Of a stretch of DNA of 64,000 nt, positions 1 through 8,257 are shown piece by piece (the stretch's first letter is position 1; each line of letters opens with the position of its first letter). Source of the stretch: Carnobacterium inhibens subsp. inhibens DSM 13024. Lineage in GTDB: Bacteria > Bacillota > Bacilli > Lactobacillales > Carnobacteriaceae. The notes beneath the pieces were generated by a model. That model was not told the DNA's origin. It made no database searches and saw nothing but the letters and a program-made list of their open reading frames with translations. The stretch spans positions 682,001-746,000 of the forward strand of contig NZ_JQIV01000006.1 in assembly GCF_000746825.1 (NCBI RefSeq), read 5' to 3'. Position numbers and translations under genes: made by a program.

Positions 1-849
1 ACCAGAAAAGGCGTCTCCACCTCCTATACGGTCTATAATAGGATTTATATGATGACAATCAGACTCATAATATTTTTTATCTATCCATAAATTACCGGTC
101 AAATCGTTTTTAGTTGCTGAATGAATGATTCTTTTGGTTGAGTAAAAAACTTCAATATTAGGGAATAGTTTTTGCATTTCTTGATAATAATAAATCATTT
201 CATTTTTGATATCCTTATTTTCACTGTTCTCAGAAATATTCAGAAGATACCTGGCATCCATATCTCCAGCTGAACAATAATCTACATACGGCAAAATCAG
301 TTTGATTATTTCCCTTGCTTCCTCTAAACTCCACAATTTAGAACGGTAATTGATATCAAAACTAATCTTAACACCTGCCTTCTTAGCAGCTTTGATTAAG
401 TTCATTGTCAGCTTCTTCCATTCTTTCGAAAGTGCAGAAGTAATTCCAGAAATATGAAATAAATCGACGCCTTCGAAAAGAGCATCTAAATCCCACTCAA
501 TTTTTTTCATATCACCAAAACTAGAACCCGCTCGATCGTAAATCACATTTGCGGACCGCTTACCTACTCCAGCTTCCATATAATACAATCCTAAACGTTG
601 ACCACCAAAAAGCAGATGTGTAGTGAATACTCCATAACTATTCAGAAATTTTTTAACGGATTGGCCTAAAATATTATTGGGAACTTTGCTGGCAAAGGCT
701 ACTTCATGACCATAGTTGGCAAGCGAAATGGCTACATTCGCTTCTCCTCCTCCATAACAAACATCAAGTTGTTGTGCATGTGCTAATCGTTCTCCAGGAT
801 TTGTTGAGAGCCGCATCATGATTTCTCCCAAAGTTACAACTTTCCCCAT
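1..849 (-). CDS. kdgK: 2-dehydro-3-deoxygluconokinase (KDG kinase), C-terminus cut by window edge
   Basis: PfkB-family sugar kinase predicted to phosphorylate 2-keto-3-deoxygluconate to KDPG in the cytoplasm, feeding the aldolase encoded just upstream. Translating the minus strand from the ATG at 849 gives 283 open codons to the edge. Visible family marks are the N-terminal start MGKVVTLGEIMMRLS, the Gly-rich GGGEANVAISLA segment, and the C-terminal anion-hole/catalytic motif RIGGGDAF (the D is the general base) right at the edge. Only the last few dozen residues should be missing. The start lies one base after the TAA of kdgA, so translation is almost certainly coupled. The reading frame is intact. 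The neighbouring aldolase, dehydratase and GntR regulator support KDG rather than another sugar as substrate. Confidence 0.88.
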   Translation of the reverse strand, partial: MGKVVTLGEIMMRLSTNPGERLAHAQQLDVCYGGGEANVAISLANYGHEVAFASKVPNNILGQSVKKFLNSYGVFTTHLLFGGQRLGLYYMEAGVGKRSANVIYDRAGSSFGDMKKIEWDLDALFEGVDLFHISGITSALSKEWKKLTMNLIKAAKKAGVKISFDINYRSKLWSLEEAREIIKLILPYVDYCSAGDMDARYLLNISENSENKDIKNEMIYYYQEMQKLFPNIEVFYSTKRIIHSATKNDLTGNLWIDKKYYESDCHHINPIIDRIGGGDAFSG

Positions 850-850
850 A

Positions 851-1501
851 TTATCTTTGTCCCTTTATTTCGTAGTATTTATCCATATATTGTGCTGCTA
901 GATCTGTCACTTTATCAAAATCTCCGGTTTTTACTGGCTCTAATAAGTTCCCGCCAACTCCGACAGCCACTACGCCTTCATTGAACCAATCTGCCATATT
1001 GTCTATGCTGACTCCACCTGTAGGCATGATATTTAAATAAGGCAATGGAGCTTTAAATGCTTTAACCACACTAGGACCATACACGCTTCCAGGGAATAGT
1101 TTGACAATATCAACACCGCTTTTAAGTGCTGTTTCCATCTCAGTGATGGTCATGCATCCTGGTAGGTAAGGAATTTGATAAAGGTTACACATTTCTGCAG
1201 TAGCTGGGTTAAAGCTCGGACTCACAATATATTGAGCACCAGCCATAATGGCTAAGCGAGCTGTTGTTGCATCTAGTACTGTTCCAGCTCCAATAACCAC
1301 ATCATCATGGTCTTTGTAATCCTCAGCCAATTCTTTTATGATTTCATTAGCTTCTGGAACAGTAAAGGTTAATTCTATACTTCTAATTCCGCCCTTAATA
1401 ACCGCGTGACTCGTTTTTAAAACTTCTTCTTTCGTTTCACCTCTAAGAACAGCTATGACTCCTGCTTCTTCTATTCGTTGTAAAATATTCATCTTTTTCA
1501 T
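851..1501 (-). CDS. kdgA: KDPG / 4-hydroxy-2-oxoglutarate aldolase
   Basis: Class I aldolase (Eda/KdgA family, TIM barrel, normal length at 216 aa) that cleaves 2-keto-3-deoxy-6-phosphogluconate into pyruvate and glyceraldehyde 3-phosphate. The Schiff-base lysine is seen in VDIVKLFPGS (Lys134) and the conserved glutamate in SIELTFT (Glu43). Gly-rich phosphate-binding motifs VIGAGTV and MPTGGV are present. An AAGGAG Shine-Dalgarno eight bases before the first ATG supports this start. It sits between the PTS permease gene and the kinase gene, transcribed in the same direction with almost no gaps, so one operon is expected. The last step of the Entner-Doudoroff-type KDG route is well supported. 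Confidence 0.92.
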   Translation of the reverse strand: MKKMNILQRIEEAGVIAVLRGETKEEVLKTSHAVIKGGIRSIELTFTVPEANEIIKELAEDYKDHDDVVIGAGTVLDATTARLAIMAGAQYIVSPSFNPATAEMCNLYQIPYLPGCMTITEMETALKSGVDIVKLFPGSVYGPSVVKAFKAPLPYLNIMPTGGVSIDNMADWFNEGVVAVGVGGNLLEPVKTGDFDKVTDLAAQYMDKYYEIKGQR

Positions 1502-1539
1502 TCTTAAAACTCCTTAAAAAAATTATGATCTCTTACTAC

Positions 1540-3369
1540 TTAAGATAAAATAGCATTTCCTAAAGTACTTCCTGCAAGATGTTCACCTTCCAGATTACTT
1601 TCACCTGATAATCTTTGAACTTTGTCCATATTAGTGACAACAACAATGATCGTATCATCTTTTTGAGCTTGTTTAATTTTTTCTAAATTAATATGAGCAA
1701 TTTTTGTCTTAGGTGTTACAGATTCTCCTACTTTGACAAAAATATCAAATGCTTCTCCATTTAAACTCATTGTATCAATTCCCATATGAACAAGAATTTC
1801 AAGTCCATTTTCTGTTACTAGACCAACCGCATGTTTCGTTGGAAAAATTGTTTTAACTGTACCAGAAACAGGTGAATAAATATCTCCTGATGTAGATTTC
1901 ATAGCATAACCGTCACCAATCATTTTTGTTGAAAATACATCATCATTTACATCTTCTAAAGGAACATACAAGCCATCCGTAACGGCACTCAATTGAACTT
2001 CGTTTGAACTTTCCTCTATTGTTTGTTTTGGTACTAAAAAACTAGTAATGGCAAACGAAACTCCGATTGCAATAATAATTCCTAACACTGCATAAATAAA
2101 ATATTGACCAATATAAGCTGGTAGACTGAAAATACTTGATAAAATATATCCATAAATTCTTACTCCAAAGAAACTTATGAAAGCAGAAGAAATTGCACTA
2201 CCAATAGTCGCTGCAAGAAACGCTTTTTTATACTTTGTTAATACCCCGAATAAAGCAGGCTCAGTAATACCTAACAATCCTGAAAATGCTGCTGATAAGA
2301 TAATCGATTTTTCTTCTTTTGTTTGAACTTTTTTATATAAAGCAACCGTTGCACCTGTTATAGCCATATTAGCCATAAACATCATTGGCATTAACATGTC
2401 GTAACCTTGATTAGCAAAGTTTTGCAACGCAATTGGTGTCATAGCATGATGTAAGCCTGTAAGAATAGCGATGGGTCTGATCAATCCAACTACCACACCG
2501 GCTAAAATTGGCGAAATAGTAAACAACCAACTCACTCCAGCAGCAAGCAGATTACCAGCATGAATTCCGATAGGCCCTATTACCGTTAAAGCAATTAATC
2601 CTCCAACAAATAATGAAATCGTTGGTGTAAATACAGTACGTAAAATTTCTGGTAAAACTTTGTCAACCCACCGATAAATATAACTTAGTGCTAAAACAGC
2701 AAAAATGATAGGAATGACCGTTCCGGCATAGTTAAATACGGGTACAGGAAGGATGCCGAAAAGCATAAAGCTTGAGATTTCGCCTGATGCTGCAGCTGCA
2801 GTCATTGTTGGAAATTGTAATGTTGCAGCAATTGCAATGGCTAGGTATTGATTGGTTTTAAAAATACGTGCTGCAGAAGCTGCTACAAAAAATGGTAAGA
2901 ACGTAAATACTCCACTAGCTAACATGTCAATTACTTGAAAAGTTGGTGTTTCATTAGAAATAACATTCAAAGCAACCAGACCAGCCATCAATCCTTTTAT
3001 CATACCAGCACCTGCAATAGCTGGTACTATTGGCCCAAAAACACCAGAAACCGTGTCCATGAATAAAGATACTAATCCTTTTTTCTCACTTTGTTGATTA
3101 TCGTTGCTATCTGATTCATTTTCGATACCTAACTCTTTAGCTAATATTTCATAATAATCAGCTACATTTGTCCCGATAACGATTTGCAATTGATCGCTTT
3201 GAAATTTTGTACCTACTACACCAGGTATCTTTTCTAGTTCTTTATAGTTTACCTTTTCTTTATCTTTAAGATTAAATCTTAAACGAGTCATACAATGCCA
3301 TGCATTATTTATATTTGCTTCGCCGCCGACATGTTGAATGATTTGTTTTGCAACGTCTTCTTTTTTCAT
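1540..3369 (-). CDS. PTS sugar permease EIIBCA, beta-glucoside (bgl) family
   Basis: Single-chain PTS transporter with domains in the order EIIB (about 1-85), EIIC (about 110-440, around ten membrane segments) and EIIA (about 475-600). The EIIB phospho-cysteine is in WHCMTRLRF (Cys26), and the EIIA phospho-histidine is in EILVHMGID (about His528). The frame is open back to a GTG four codons earlier, but the ATG at 3369 has the better placed purine-rich site (GTGGGG). It is first in the operon with kdgA and kdgK. The family usually carries beta-glucosides, trehalose or sucrose. Here the context suggests a sugar acid or a disaccharide that yields one, but the substrate cannot be read from the sequence. 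A cre-like site lies just upstream. Confidence 0.85.
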   Translation of the reverse strand: MKKEDVAKQIIQHVGGEANINNAWHCMTRLRFNLKDKEKVNYKELEKIPGVVGTKFQSDQLQIVIGTNVADYYEILAKELGIENESDSNDNQQSEKKGLVSLFMDTVSGVFGPIVPAIAGAGMIKGLMAGLVALNVISNETPTFQVIDMLASGVFTFLPFFVAASAARIFKTNQYLAIAIAATLQFPTMTAAAASGEISSFMLFGILPVPVFNYAGTVIPIIFAVLALSYIYRWVDKVLPEILRTVFTPTISLFVGGLIALTVIGPIGIHAGNLLAAGVSWLFTISPILAGVVVGLIRPIAILTGLHHAMTPIALQNFANQGYDMLMPMMFMANMAITGATVALYKKVQTKEEKSIILSAAFSGLLGITEPALFGVLTKYKKAFLAATIGSAISSAFISFFGVRIYGYILSSIFSLPAYIGQYFIYAVLGIIIAIGVSFAITSFLVPKQTIEESSNEVQLSAVTDGLYVPLEDVNDDVFSTKMIGDGYAMKSTSGDIYSPVSGTVKTIFPTKHAVGLVTENGLEILVHMGIDTMSLNGEAFDIFVKVGESVTPKTKIAHINLEKIKQAQKDDTIIVVVTNMDKVQRLSGESNLEGEHLAGSTLGNAILS

Positions 3370-3402
3370 TTGATTCCCCACCCTTTTTCTCTGTTTATTT
3401 TT

Positions 3403-3416
3403 TGTTTCCGTTTACA
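3403..3416 (-). promoter_or_regulatory. Candidate CcpA (cre) site before the PTS-kdgA-kdgK operon
   Basis: Read on the minus strand, TGTAAACGGAAACA matches the catabolite-responsive element consensus TGWNANCGNTNWCA at all but one position. It lies between the candidate -10 box at 3443-3448 and the PTS start codon, where a roadblock-type cre would act. Carbon catabolite repression of this operon is inferred. Confidence 0.5.
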
Positions 3417-3442
3417 ACTTGAATAATAGCACAATATGCTAA

Positions 3443-3459
3443 ATTATAAAAACAGTCCT
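3443..3459 (-). promoter_or_regulatory. Candidate -10 box overlapping a repeated GGACTGTTTTTA motif
   Basis: On the minus strand, GGACTGTTTTTA runs straight into a perfect TATAAT. No good -35 is seen. The same 12-mer core recurs upstream of the divergent dehydratase gene (with one extra G) and upstream of the gntR gene. A repressor bound here would cover the -10 region. Assignment to the adjacent GntR protein is inference. Confidence 0.45.
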
Positions 3460-3523
3460 AAATACGGAAAAAGCAGAGTAATCCTTTGATATAACAGCGT
3501 TTTTAGGTTTTCATTTTATTATT

Positions 3524-3536
3524 GGACTGGTTTTTA
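3524..3536 (+). promoter_or_regulatory. Second copy of the shared motif, upstream of the RspA-like gene
   Basis: GGACTGGTTTTTA matches the copies at 3447-3458 (minus strand) and 5653-5664 with one inserted G. It lies about 100 bases before the dehydratase start codon. A TTGACA hexamer follows at 3566-3571, but no convincing -10 at standard spacing was found, so the promoter itself is not placed. Confidence 0.35.
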
Positions 3537-3633
3537 TTCATATACCTCCATCTTTTCATACCAAATTGACAGTCGCTCCTATTACATGTTTCAATATACA
3601 TGTAGTCTTAAAAAAAGGAAAAGAGGTTTGAAC

Positions 3634-4833
3634 ATGAAACCAACGATAATCACAGATATCAAAAGCTATACCATCAAACCAGATCGCCATAATTTAGTAG
3701 TAGTAAAAGTAGAAACAAATAGAGGAGTCATTGGTTATGGTTGTGCAACTTTCCAACAACGCCCATTAGCGGTTAAGGGCATGGTTGACGAGTATTTAAA
3801 ACCTCTACTAATCGGTAAAGATGCTAATAATATTGAAGATTTGTGGCAAATGATGACGGTTAACTCTTATTGGAGAAACGGACCAGTAATTAATAATGCC
3901 ATTTCAGGAATAGATATGGCTCTTTGGGATATTAAAGGAAAATTATGTGATATGCCACTTTATCAATTATTAGGTGGAAAATCTAGAGATGCTATTGCCA
4001 GTTATACACATGCAGTGGCAGACAATTTAGATGATCTCTACGGAGAAATCGACAGTATCCTTTCAGAAGGTTACCAATACATCCGTTGTCAACTAGGTTT
4101 TTATGGCGGGCCAGCTACTGAATTGAATACGCCTAAAAACACCTCTGAAGGTTCTTATTTTGATCAATACCAATACATGGATACAACCTTGAAAATGTTT
4201 GCTGCTATTCGAAATAAATATGGCAACTCATTCCAAATGCTCCATGATGTCCACGAACGTCTTTATCCAAATCAAGCAGTTCAATTTGCTAAAAAATCTG
4301 AAGAATTTAATTTATTTTTTTTAGAAGATCTATTACCACCTGATCAAAATGAATGGTTAAAACAAATTCGTTCTCAATCATCTACTCCAATTGCTACCGG
4401 CGAATTATTTAATAACCCAATGGAATGGCAGTCTCTCGTTAAGAACCGTGAAATAGATTATATGCGTGCACATGTCTCACAACTAGGTGGAATCACACCT
4501 GCTATTAAGTTGGCACATTTTTGTGATGCTATGGGAATCCGGATGGCTTGGCATACTCCATCTGATATTACTCCAATTGGTATTGCTGTAAATACACACT
4601 TAAACATCCATCTTCATAATGCTGCTGTACAAGAAAATATAGTAATTCCTGAAAATACAGCTAGCCTCTTTTCACATGTACCAGTAGCTGAAAAAGGCTA
4701 CTTTTATCCTATTGATAAACCTGGGATCGGTGTTGATTTCAATGAAGAATTAGCTGAAGAGTATCCAATTGTCTATCGACCTCATGAATGGACACAAAGT
4801 CGTACACCTGATGGCACAATCGTTACTCCTTAA
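3634..4833 (+). CDS. rspA: RspA / D-mannonate dehydratase-family enzyme (enolase superfamily)
   Basis: Mandelate racemase/enolase-superfamily acid-sugar dehydratase, predicted to turn an aldonic acid such as D-mannonate or D-gluconate into 2-keto-3-deoxygluconate, the substrate of the neighbouring kinase. The three metal ligands are visible in order: Asp in MLHDVHERL, Glu in FFLEDLLP and Glu in IATGELF. The active-site region AWHTPSD follows. The frame is open 16 codons further upstream, but the ATG at 3634 is preceded by AAAGAGG at correct spacing, giving 399 aa, close to the roughly 400 aa of RspA/ManD proteins. Known family members include efficient mannonate dehydratases and very weak ones, so the exact substrate is uncertain. 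It is divergent from the PTS-kdgA-kdgK operon and shares its probable operator motif. Confidence 0.82.
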   Translation: MKPTIITDIKSYTIKPDRHNLVVVKVETNRGVIGYGCATFQQRPLAVKGMVDEYLKPLLIGKDANNIEDLWQMMTVNSYWRNGPVINNAISGIDMALWDIKGKLCDMPLYQLLGGKSRDAIASYTHAVADNLDDLYGEIDSILSEGYQYIRCQLGFYGGPATELNTPKNTSEGSYFDQYQYMDTTLKMFAAIRNKYGNSFQMLHDVHERLYPNQAVQFAKKSEEFNLFFLEDLLPPDQNEWLKQIRSQSSTPIATGELFNNPMEWQSLVKNREIDYMRAHVSQLGGITPAIKLAHFCDAMGIRMAWHTPSDITPIGIAVNTHLNIHLHNAAVQENIVIPENTASLFSHVPVAEKGYFYPIDKPGIGVDFNEELAEEYPIVYRPHEWTQSRTPDGTIVTP

Positions 4834-4844
4834 TCAAATACTAG

Positions 4845-4890
4845 AAAAGACCCTACTACATATATAAATAATATGTGGTAGGGTCTTTTT
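4845..4890. terminator. Bidirectional terminator between rspA and gntR
   Basis: The stem AAAAGACCCTACTACAT pairs with ATGTGGTAGGGTCTTTT across a short AT loop, with one G-T pair. It is flanked by A and T tracts on both sides, so it can stop the two convergent genes. Confidence 0.85.
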
Positions 4891-4893
4891 CAA

Positions 4894-5604
4894 TCAGTCA
4901 TTTTGTCTAGTCTGATGGCTTTCCTTATTAAAGGGAATAATATAAGTGCATGTATAATCAATAGCTGTTACTTCACTGTATTCATAAACTTGTCCAGTTT
5001 TCAAAATACCACGGTTAATAATTTTCATTGCTGGAGTACCTTTCTTGCAAAGCAATAATTCAGATTGTTTCTTAGTGATTAAAACGGGAGTGTAACTCGT
5101 TATATAATGTGAAATATCATATCCTGATTGCTGTACATATTTTTGGATAGAGTCTTCAACAATGCTAGAAGTTAAATCAGGAAAAAGTGAAACCGGTAAT
5201 TTTGATGTCTCAATTTGTGTTATTTTATAGTTTACTATTCGAATACGCTGAAAGACCCAAACAAATTGTTCGTCATCTAATTCAAAAATTTGTCGGTCTT
5301 CTTCTAAAGCAGGTTGCTTTTCCAAAAAAACTATTTTTGAACTGATTCTATCATAGGAATTTCTTGTCAAAGAGTTATAAATCAAAGGATTTTGTTTAGC
5401 ATCTTTGCGGATAAATGTTCCTGACCCTTGAACGACTTGAACTACGCCAATATCACTTAAGCTATTGATAGCTTCTTGTATCGTATATCGTGAAACTTCA
5501 TATTGAATAGCTAAACTTCTTTGCGTAGGCAACTTACCATCTGAATAATGTTCTTGATAAATTTTACTTAATATATCTTGGACTACAAATTCACGTTTTT
5601 TCAT
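4894..5604 (-). CDS. GntR-family transcriptional regulator with UTRA domain (HutC subfamily)
   Basis: A 236-aa repressor-like protein. The N-terminal winged helix-turn-helix (about 1-70) includes LPTQRSLAIQYEVSRYTIQ and a wing ending VVQGSGTFI. The remainder (about 90-225) fits a UTRA effector-binding domain. An AGGAGA site eight bases before the ATG supports the start. It is convergent with the RspA-like gene and adjacent to the KDG module, so it probably senses a pathway intermediate and controls both divergent units. A copy of the shared GGACTG-type motif lies upstream of its own gene, consistent with autoregulation. The effector is unknown. Confidence 0.85.
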   Translation of the reverse strand: MKKREFVVQDILSKIYQEHYSDGKLPTQRSLAIQYEVSRYTIQEAINSLSDIGVVQVVQGSGTFIRKDAKQNPLIYNSLTRNSYDRISSKIVFLEKQPALEEDRQIFELDDEQFVWVFQRIRIVNYKITQIETSKLPVSLFPDLTSSIVEDSIQKYVQQSGYDISHYITSYTPVLITKKQSELLLCKKGTPAMKIINRGILKTGQVYEYSEVTAIDYTCTYIIPFNKESHQTRQND

Positions 5605-5652
5605 AACAAATCTCCTATTTCCATGTTTTTTTACGCATTAATACTACCGTTT

Positions 5653-5664
5653 AGACTGTTTTTA
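5653..5664 (+). promoter_or_regulatory. Third copy of the shared operator-like motif, upstream of gntR
   Basis: AGACTGTTTTTA, nearly identical to the two copies in the PTS/rspA intergenic region, sits about 50 bases before the gntR start. It is followed by the palindrome TACTAGTA, which overlaps a TATACT -10-like hexamer on the minus strand. Three copies around one regulator and its putative targets make this a good operator candidate. Confidence 0.4.
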
Positions 5665-5800
5665 ATACTAGTATAATAAAATCTTTTATTATATCAGATT
5701 CATTATTAGTATAACTTACCCTCTAAGAAAGACAAATCCCAAACTAATAGATGACTTAAAAATAATTGTATGTTCTAAGCTAAACGATTTAAATTTAATC

Positions 5801-5836
5801 AAAAAAAGAATACCTAAGATTTCCTCTTAAGTATCC
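5801..5836 (-). terminator. Terminator of the muropeptide-recycling operon
   Basis: On the minus strand, GGATACTTAAGA pairs with TCTTAGGTATTC (two wobble or mismatch positions), followed by a run of seven T. It lies about 30 bases after the stop codon of the RpiR-family gene. Confidence 0.75.
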
Positions 5837-5867
5837 ACTAATTAACTTTATGAAATTACTAACATTC

Positions 5868-6719
5868 CTATCTATTCTTATACTGATCCATTTCTTCTCT
5901 TGATTGTTTAATTCTCTCAGTACTAGTTATATAATTTTTAGACAAGAATGCGTAAAATAGAACATCTATCGCAATGAGTTGTGCATGTAGCGAGCTCGAA
6001 ATAAACTGATTGTCTGTCTCAATTGTTTTTACAGTTTGTATCGTATAGTCAGCTTTATTCGCTAGACTATTTTGACCGAATTGGGTCAGCCCAATGGTTT
6101 TTAAGGAACTTTTTTTGGCTAGTTTGATGAGTTCGATAATTTCTTTCGTTTCTCCTGAATTGGAGATGCCAAAAAAAAGTGCATTTTTTGGAGCCGCTCC
6201 TAGCATCGATACCAATTGATGATTATCGGTAGGGCAGACAACTATTTTGCCTACTCTACTCCATTTCTGAACCATATTTTCAGCGATAATACGCGAATTC
6301 CCTACACCATACACATAAACGATAGAAGCTGCTTCAATCAGTTCAACGACACGCTCAATGTCAAACTCATTCATCAATGCACTGGTTTCTTCCATTGATT
6401 TAAAAGCATTAGCCAATAGTTTACTTTTAATATCGCTGATAGTTTCTTCCGCTTCTATTTCTGCATAACCCGATTCATCTATGGATACGATTTCTGCGGA
6501 TAAATCGACTTTGAGTTTGGTGAACCCATTAACTCCAATACGGTTGCACAAACGAATAACAGCGGTCGAATTCGATTCTGCAGCTGTTCCCAGTTGAGCA
6601 GTTGTCATTTTGATTGTTTCTTCAGGATTTGTAAGAATGTACTCGCCGATTTTCCTTTCAGAATTAGGAAGATCATCAAGGACACTTTTAATTCGACCTA
6701 AAATATTATTTCTAATCAT
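5868..6719 (-). CDS. MurR/RpiR-family transcriptional regulator
   Basis: A 283-aa protein with an N-terminal RpiR helix-turn-helix (about 1-77; MTTAQLGTAAESNSTAVIR then LCNRIGVNGFTKLK) and a C-terminal SIS sugar-phosphate-binding domain (about 120-260; VYGVGNSRIIAENM and FFGISNSGETKEI). A GAGGTG site precedes the ATG. As last gene of an operon for anhydro-MurNAc and muropeptide use, it is likely to sense MurNAc 6-phosphate or a related amino-sugar phosphate, as E. coli MurR does. The likely operator is the long inverted repeat upstream of the first gene at 12843-12880. Effector and sign of control are inferred. Confidence 0.85.
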   Translation of the reverse strand: MIRNNILGRIKSVLDDLPNSERKIGEYILTNPEETIKMTTAQLGTAAESNSTAVIRLCNRIGVNGFTKLKVDLSAEIVSIDESGYAEIEAEETISDIKSKLLANAFKSMEETSALMNEFDIERVVELIEAASIVYVYGVGNSRIIAENMVQKWSRVGKIVVCPTDNHQLVSMLGAAPKNALFFGISNSGETKEIIELIKLAKKSSLKTIGLTQFGQNSLANKADYTIQTVKTIETDNQFISSSLHAQLIAIDVLFYAFLSKNYITSTERIKQSREEMDQYKNR

Positions 6720-6772
6720 GCTGTTTCACCTCGTATAATCAAAAGATACAGGAATTTTCAAAAGAAAGCAAT

Positions 6773-7909
6773 CTAATGAGCATACGTTATTTTTCCTAAT
6801 ATGACGGGTTTTGTCGCCCCTGTGGCACTTGGCACATTGCTTGGCAAATGATGAATGGTCTGGTTCGCTAATATAGTCATCGCAACCGCTTCTTTAGCTT
6901 CAGAAGAAAAGCCTACTTCTTCCTGGATAAGGACTGTTTTACCCGGCAATTGTTCTTTAATCATCTGAACCAAAACAGGATTGTAACTTCCTCCTCCACC
7001 AATAATCAAATCCGACTGGTGATCCATAAAGTCACGAATATTTACTACAATGGACTGCGCAGTAAATTGAGTAGCTGTTGCAATAAAATCATCTGGCGCT
7101 ACCGTATTTTTCCATTTTTCAATCAAAGCAGCAGTATACTCCACACCAAAATCTTCTCGTCCGGTTGTTTTAGGGTACGGTCTTTCAATATACGGATGAG
7201 CCATCATTTCACTTAGCAAGGCTTGATCTACTTTCCCAATAGCCGCATGCTCACCATTATTATCGTAATTTTCTTGATAAAAGTGCTGGCACAATTCATC
7301 AATAATCATATTCCCAGGTCCTGTATCAAACGCAAGAACATCTTCCATTTGCGCTCCAGCAGGGATTACCGTCACGTTGCCGATGCCACCAATATTTTGC
7401 AATAAACGTGTCCGTTCAGCGTCTCGATATAAGACAAATTCAGAATACGGCACAATTGGAGCACCTTGACCATTTACGGCCATGTCTCGTGTTCTAAAAT
7501 CGGATACGACCATTGTTTTAGTTTCTTCCGCGATAACTGATGACTCCCCAATTTGCAAAGTAGAAGCTAACTGATGAGATCTAGGAACTGGCAAATGGTA
7601 AATTGTTTGACCATGTGAAGCGACAAAATCAACTTGTTCAAGTGGGAAGTCTGCTTTCTCACAAACAGCTTTAACGGCTTCACTAAAGACATATCCTAAC
7701 TCCACATTCAAACTGCAGATTTTATCGACTGAAGACGTTTCGATCGATAAGACCTCTTTGATTTTTTTGACTATTTCAGTGCCTAATGGAAGTGTTGCAA
7801 ATTCCATCAATTGAACAGTTGTATCGGTATTCGTTCCATGAATCTCCACGAGTGCTGCATCGACTCCATCTAATGATGTGCCTGACATGATTCCGACTGC
7901 AAAGGCCAT
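6773..7909 (-). CDS. anmK: Anhydro-N-acetylmuramic acid kinase
   Basis: AnmK hydrolyses the 1,6-anhydro ring of anhydro-MurNAc and phosphorylates it, giving MurNAc 6-phosphate in the cytoplasm. The protein is 378 aa, normal for the family, with the diagnostic N-terminus VGIMSGTSLDGVDAAL and ATP-binding motifs of the ASKHA fold (AFDTGPGNMIID; LIIGGGGSYNP). GAGGTGAT lies directly before the ATG. It follows the PTS EIIA gene by 13 bases. The partner enzyme MurQ, which would turn the product into GlcNAc 6-phosphate, is not in this window and must be elsewhere if the pathway is complete. Confidence 0.95.
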   Translation of the reverse strand: MAFAVGIMSGTSLDGVDAALVEIHGTNTDTTVQLMEFATLPLGTEIVKKIKEVLSIETSSVDKICSLNVELGYVFSEAVKAVCEKADFPLEQVDFVASHGQTIYHLPVPRSHQLASTLQIGESSVIAEETKTMVVSDFRTRDMAVNGQGAPIVPYSEFVLYRDAERTRLLQNIGGIGNVTVIPAGAQMEDVLAFDTGPGNMIIDELCQHFYQENYDNNGEHAAIGKVDQALLSEMMAHPYIERPYPKTTGREDFGVEYTAALIEKWKNTVAPDDFIATATQFTAQSIVVNIRDFMDHQSDLIIGGGGSYNPVLVQMIKEQLPGKTVLIQEEVGFSSEAKEAVAMTILANQTIHHLPSNVPSATGATKPVILGKITYAH

Positions 7910-7922
7910 TTTATCACCTCGA

Positions 7923-8243
7923 TTATTTTTTTAGAGCATTCAATTCTTTTTGCATCTCGATCATTTGCATGATTAAGGTTTGTTCCGCCATTGACGTCAT
8001 CAATTGGTCTTGCGCATGAATCAACAGCAAGCTGATTTTGATGTCTTCTCCGCGAATCTCATCTTGAACCAATTTCGTTTGGGTATTGTGAGCCAGATTC
8101 ATTTCTTTTTTGCACTCTTCCATTAATTGGTCGCATTCTTCATATGAACCAGCACGAGCTTTTTCTAAAGCTTCATACGCTAACGCACGAGCATTTCCCC
8201 CATGCCCAATAATATCAAAAATGATCATTTCTAAGTCTTCCAT
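7923..8243 (-). CDS. PTS EIIA component, lactose/cellobiose family
   Basis: A 106-aa helical EIIA protein of the Lac family. The phosphorylated histidine is seen in LLLIHAQDQLM (His76), with the usual N-terminal FDIIGHGGNARALAYEAL segment. AAAGGAG is well placed for the ATG. It is one of three separate subunits (EIIA, EIIB, EIIC) of a single permease spread through this operon. Together with MupG next door, the likely cargo is a MurNAc-GlcNAc type disaccharide or other amino-sugar disaccharide rather than cellobiose. Cargo is inferred from neighbours only. Confidence 0.9.
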   Translation of the reverse strand: MEDLEMIIFDIIGHGGNARALAYEALEKARAGSYEECDQLMEECKKEMNLAHNTQTKLVQDEIRGEDIKISLLLIHAQDQLMTSMAEQTLIMQMIEMQKELNALKK

Positions 8244-8257
8244 TTACTTCATCTCCT

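Noticed and set aside
3566..3600. A TTGACA-based promoter for the dehydratase gene
   Set aside because: No -10-like hexamer occurs at 16-18 bases; the nearest AT-rich hexamer is about 23 bases away, so it was not annotated.
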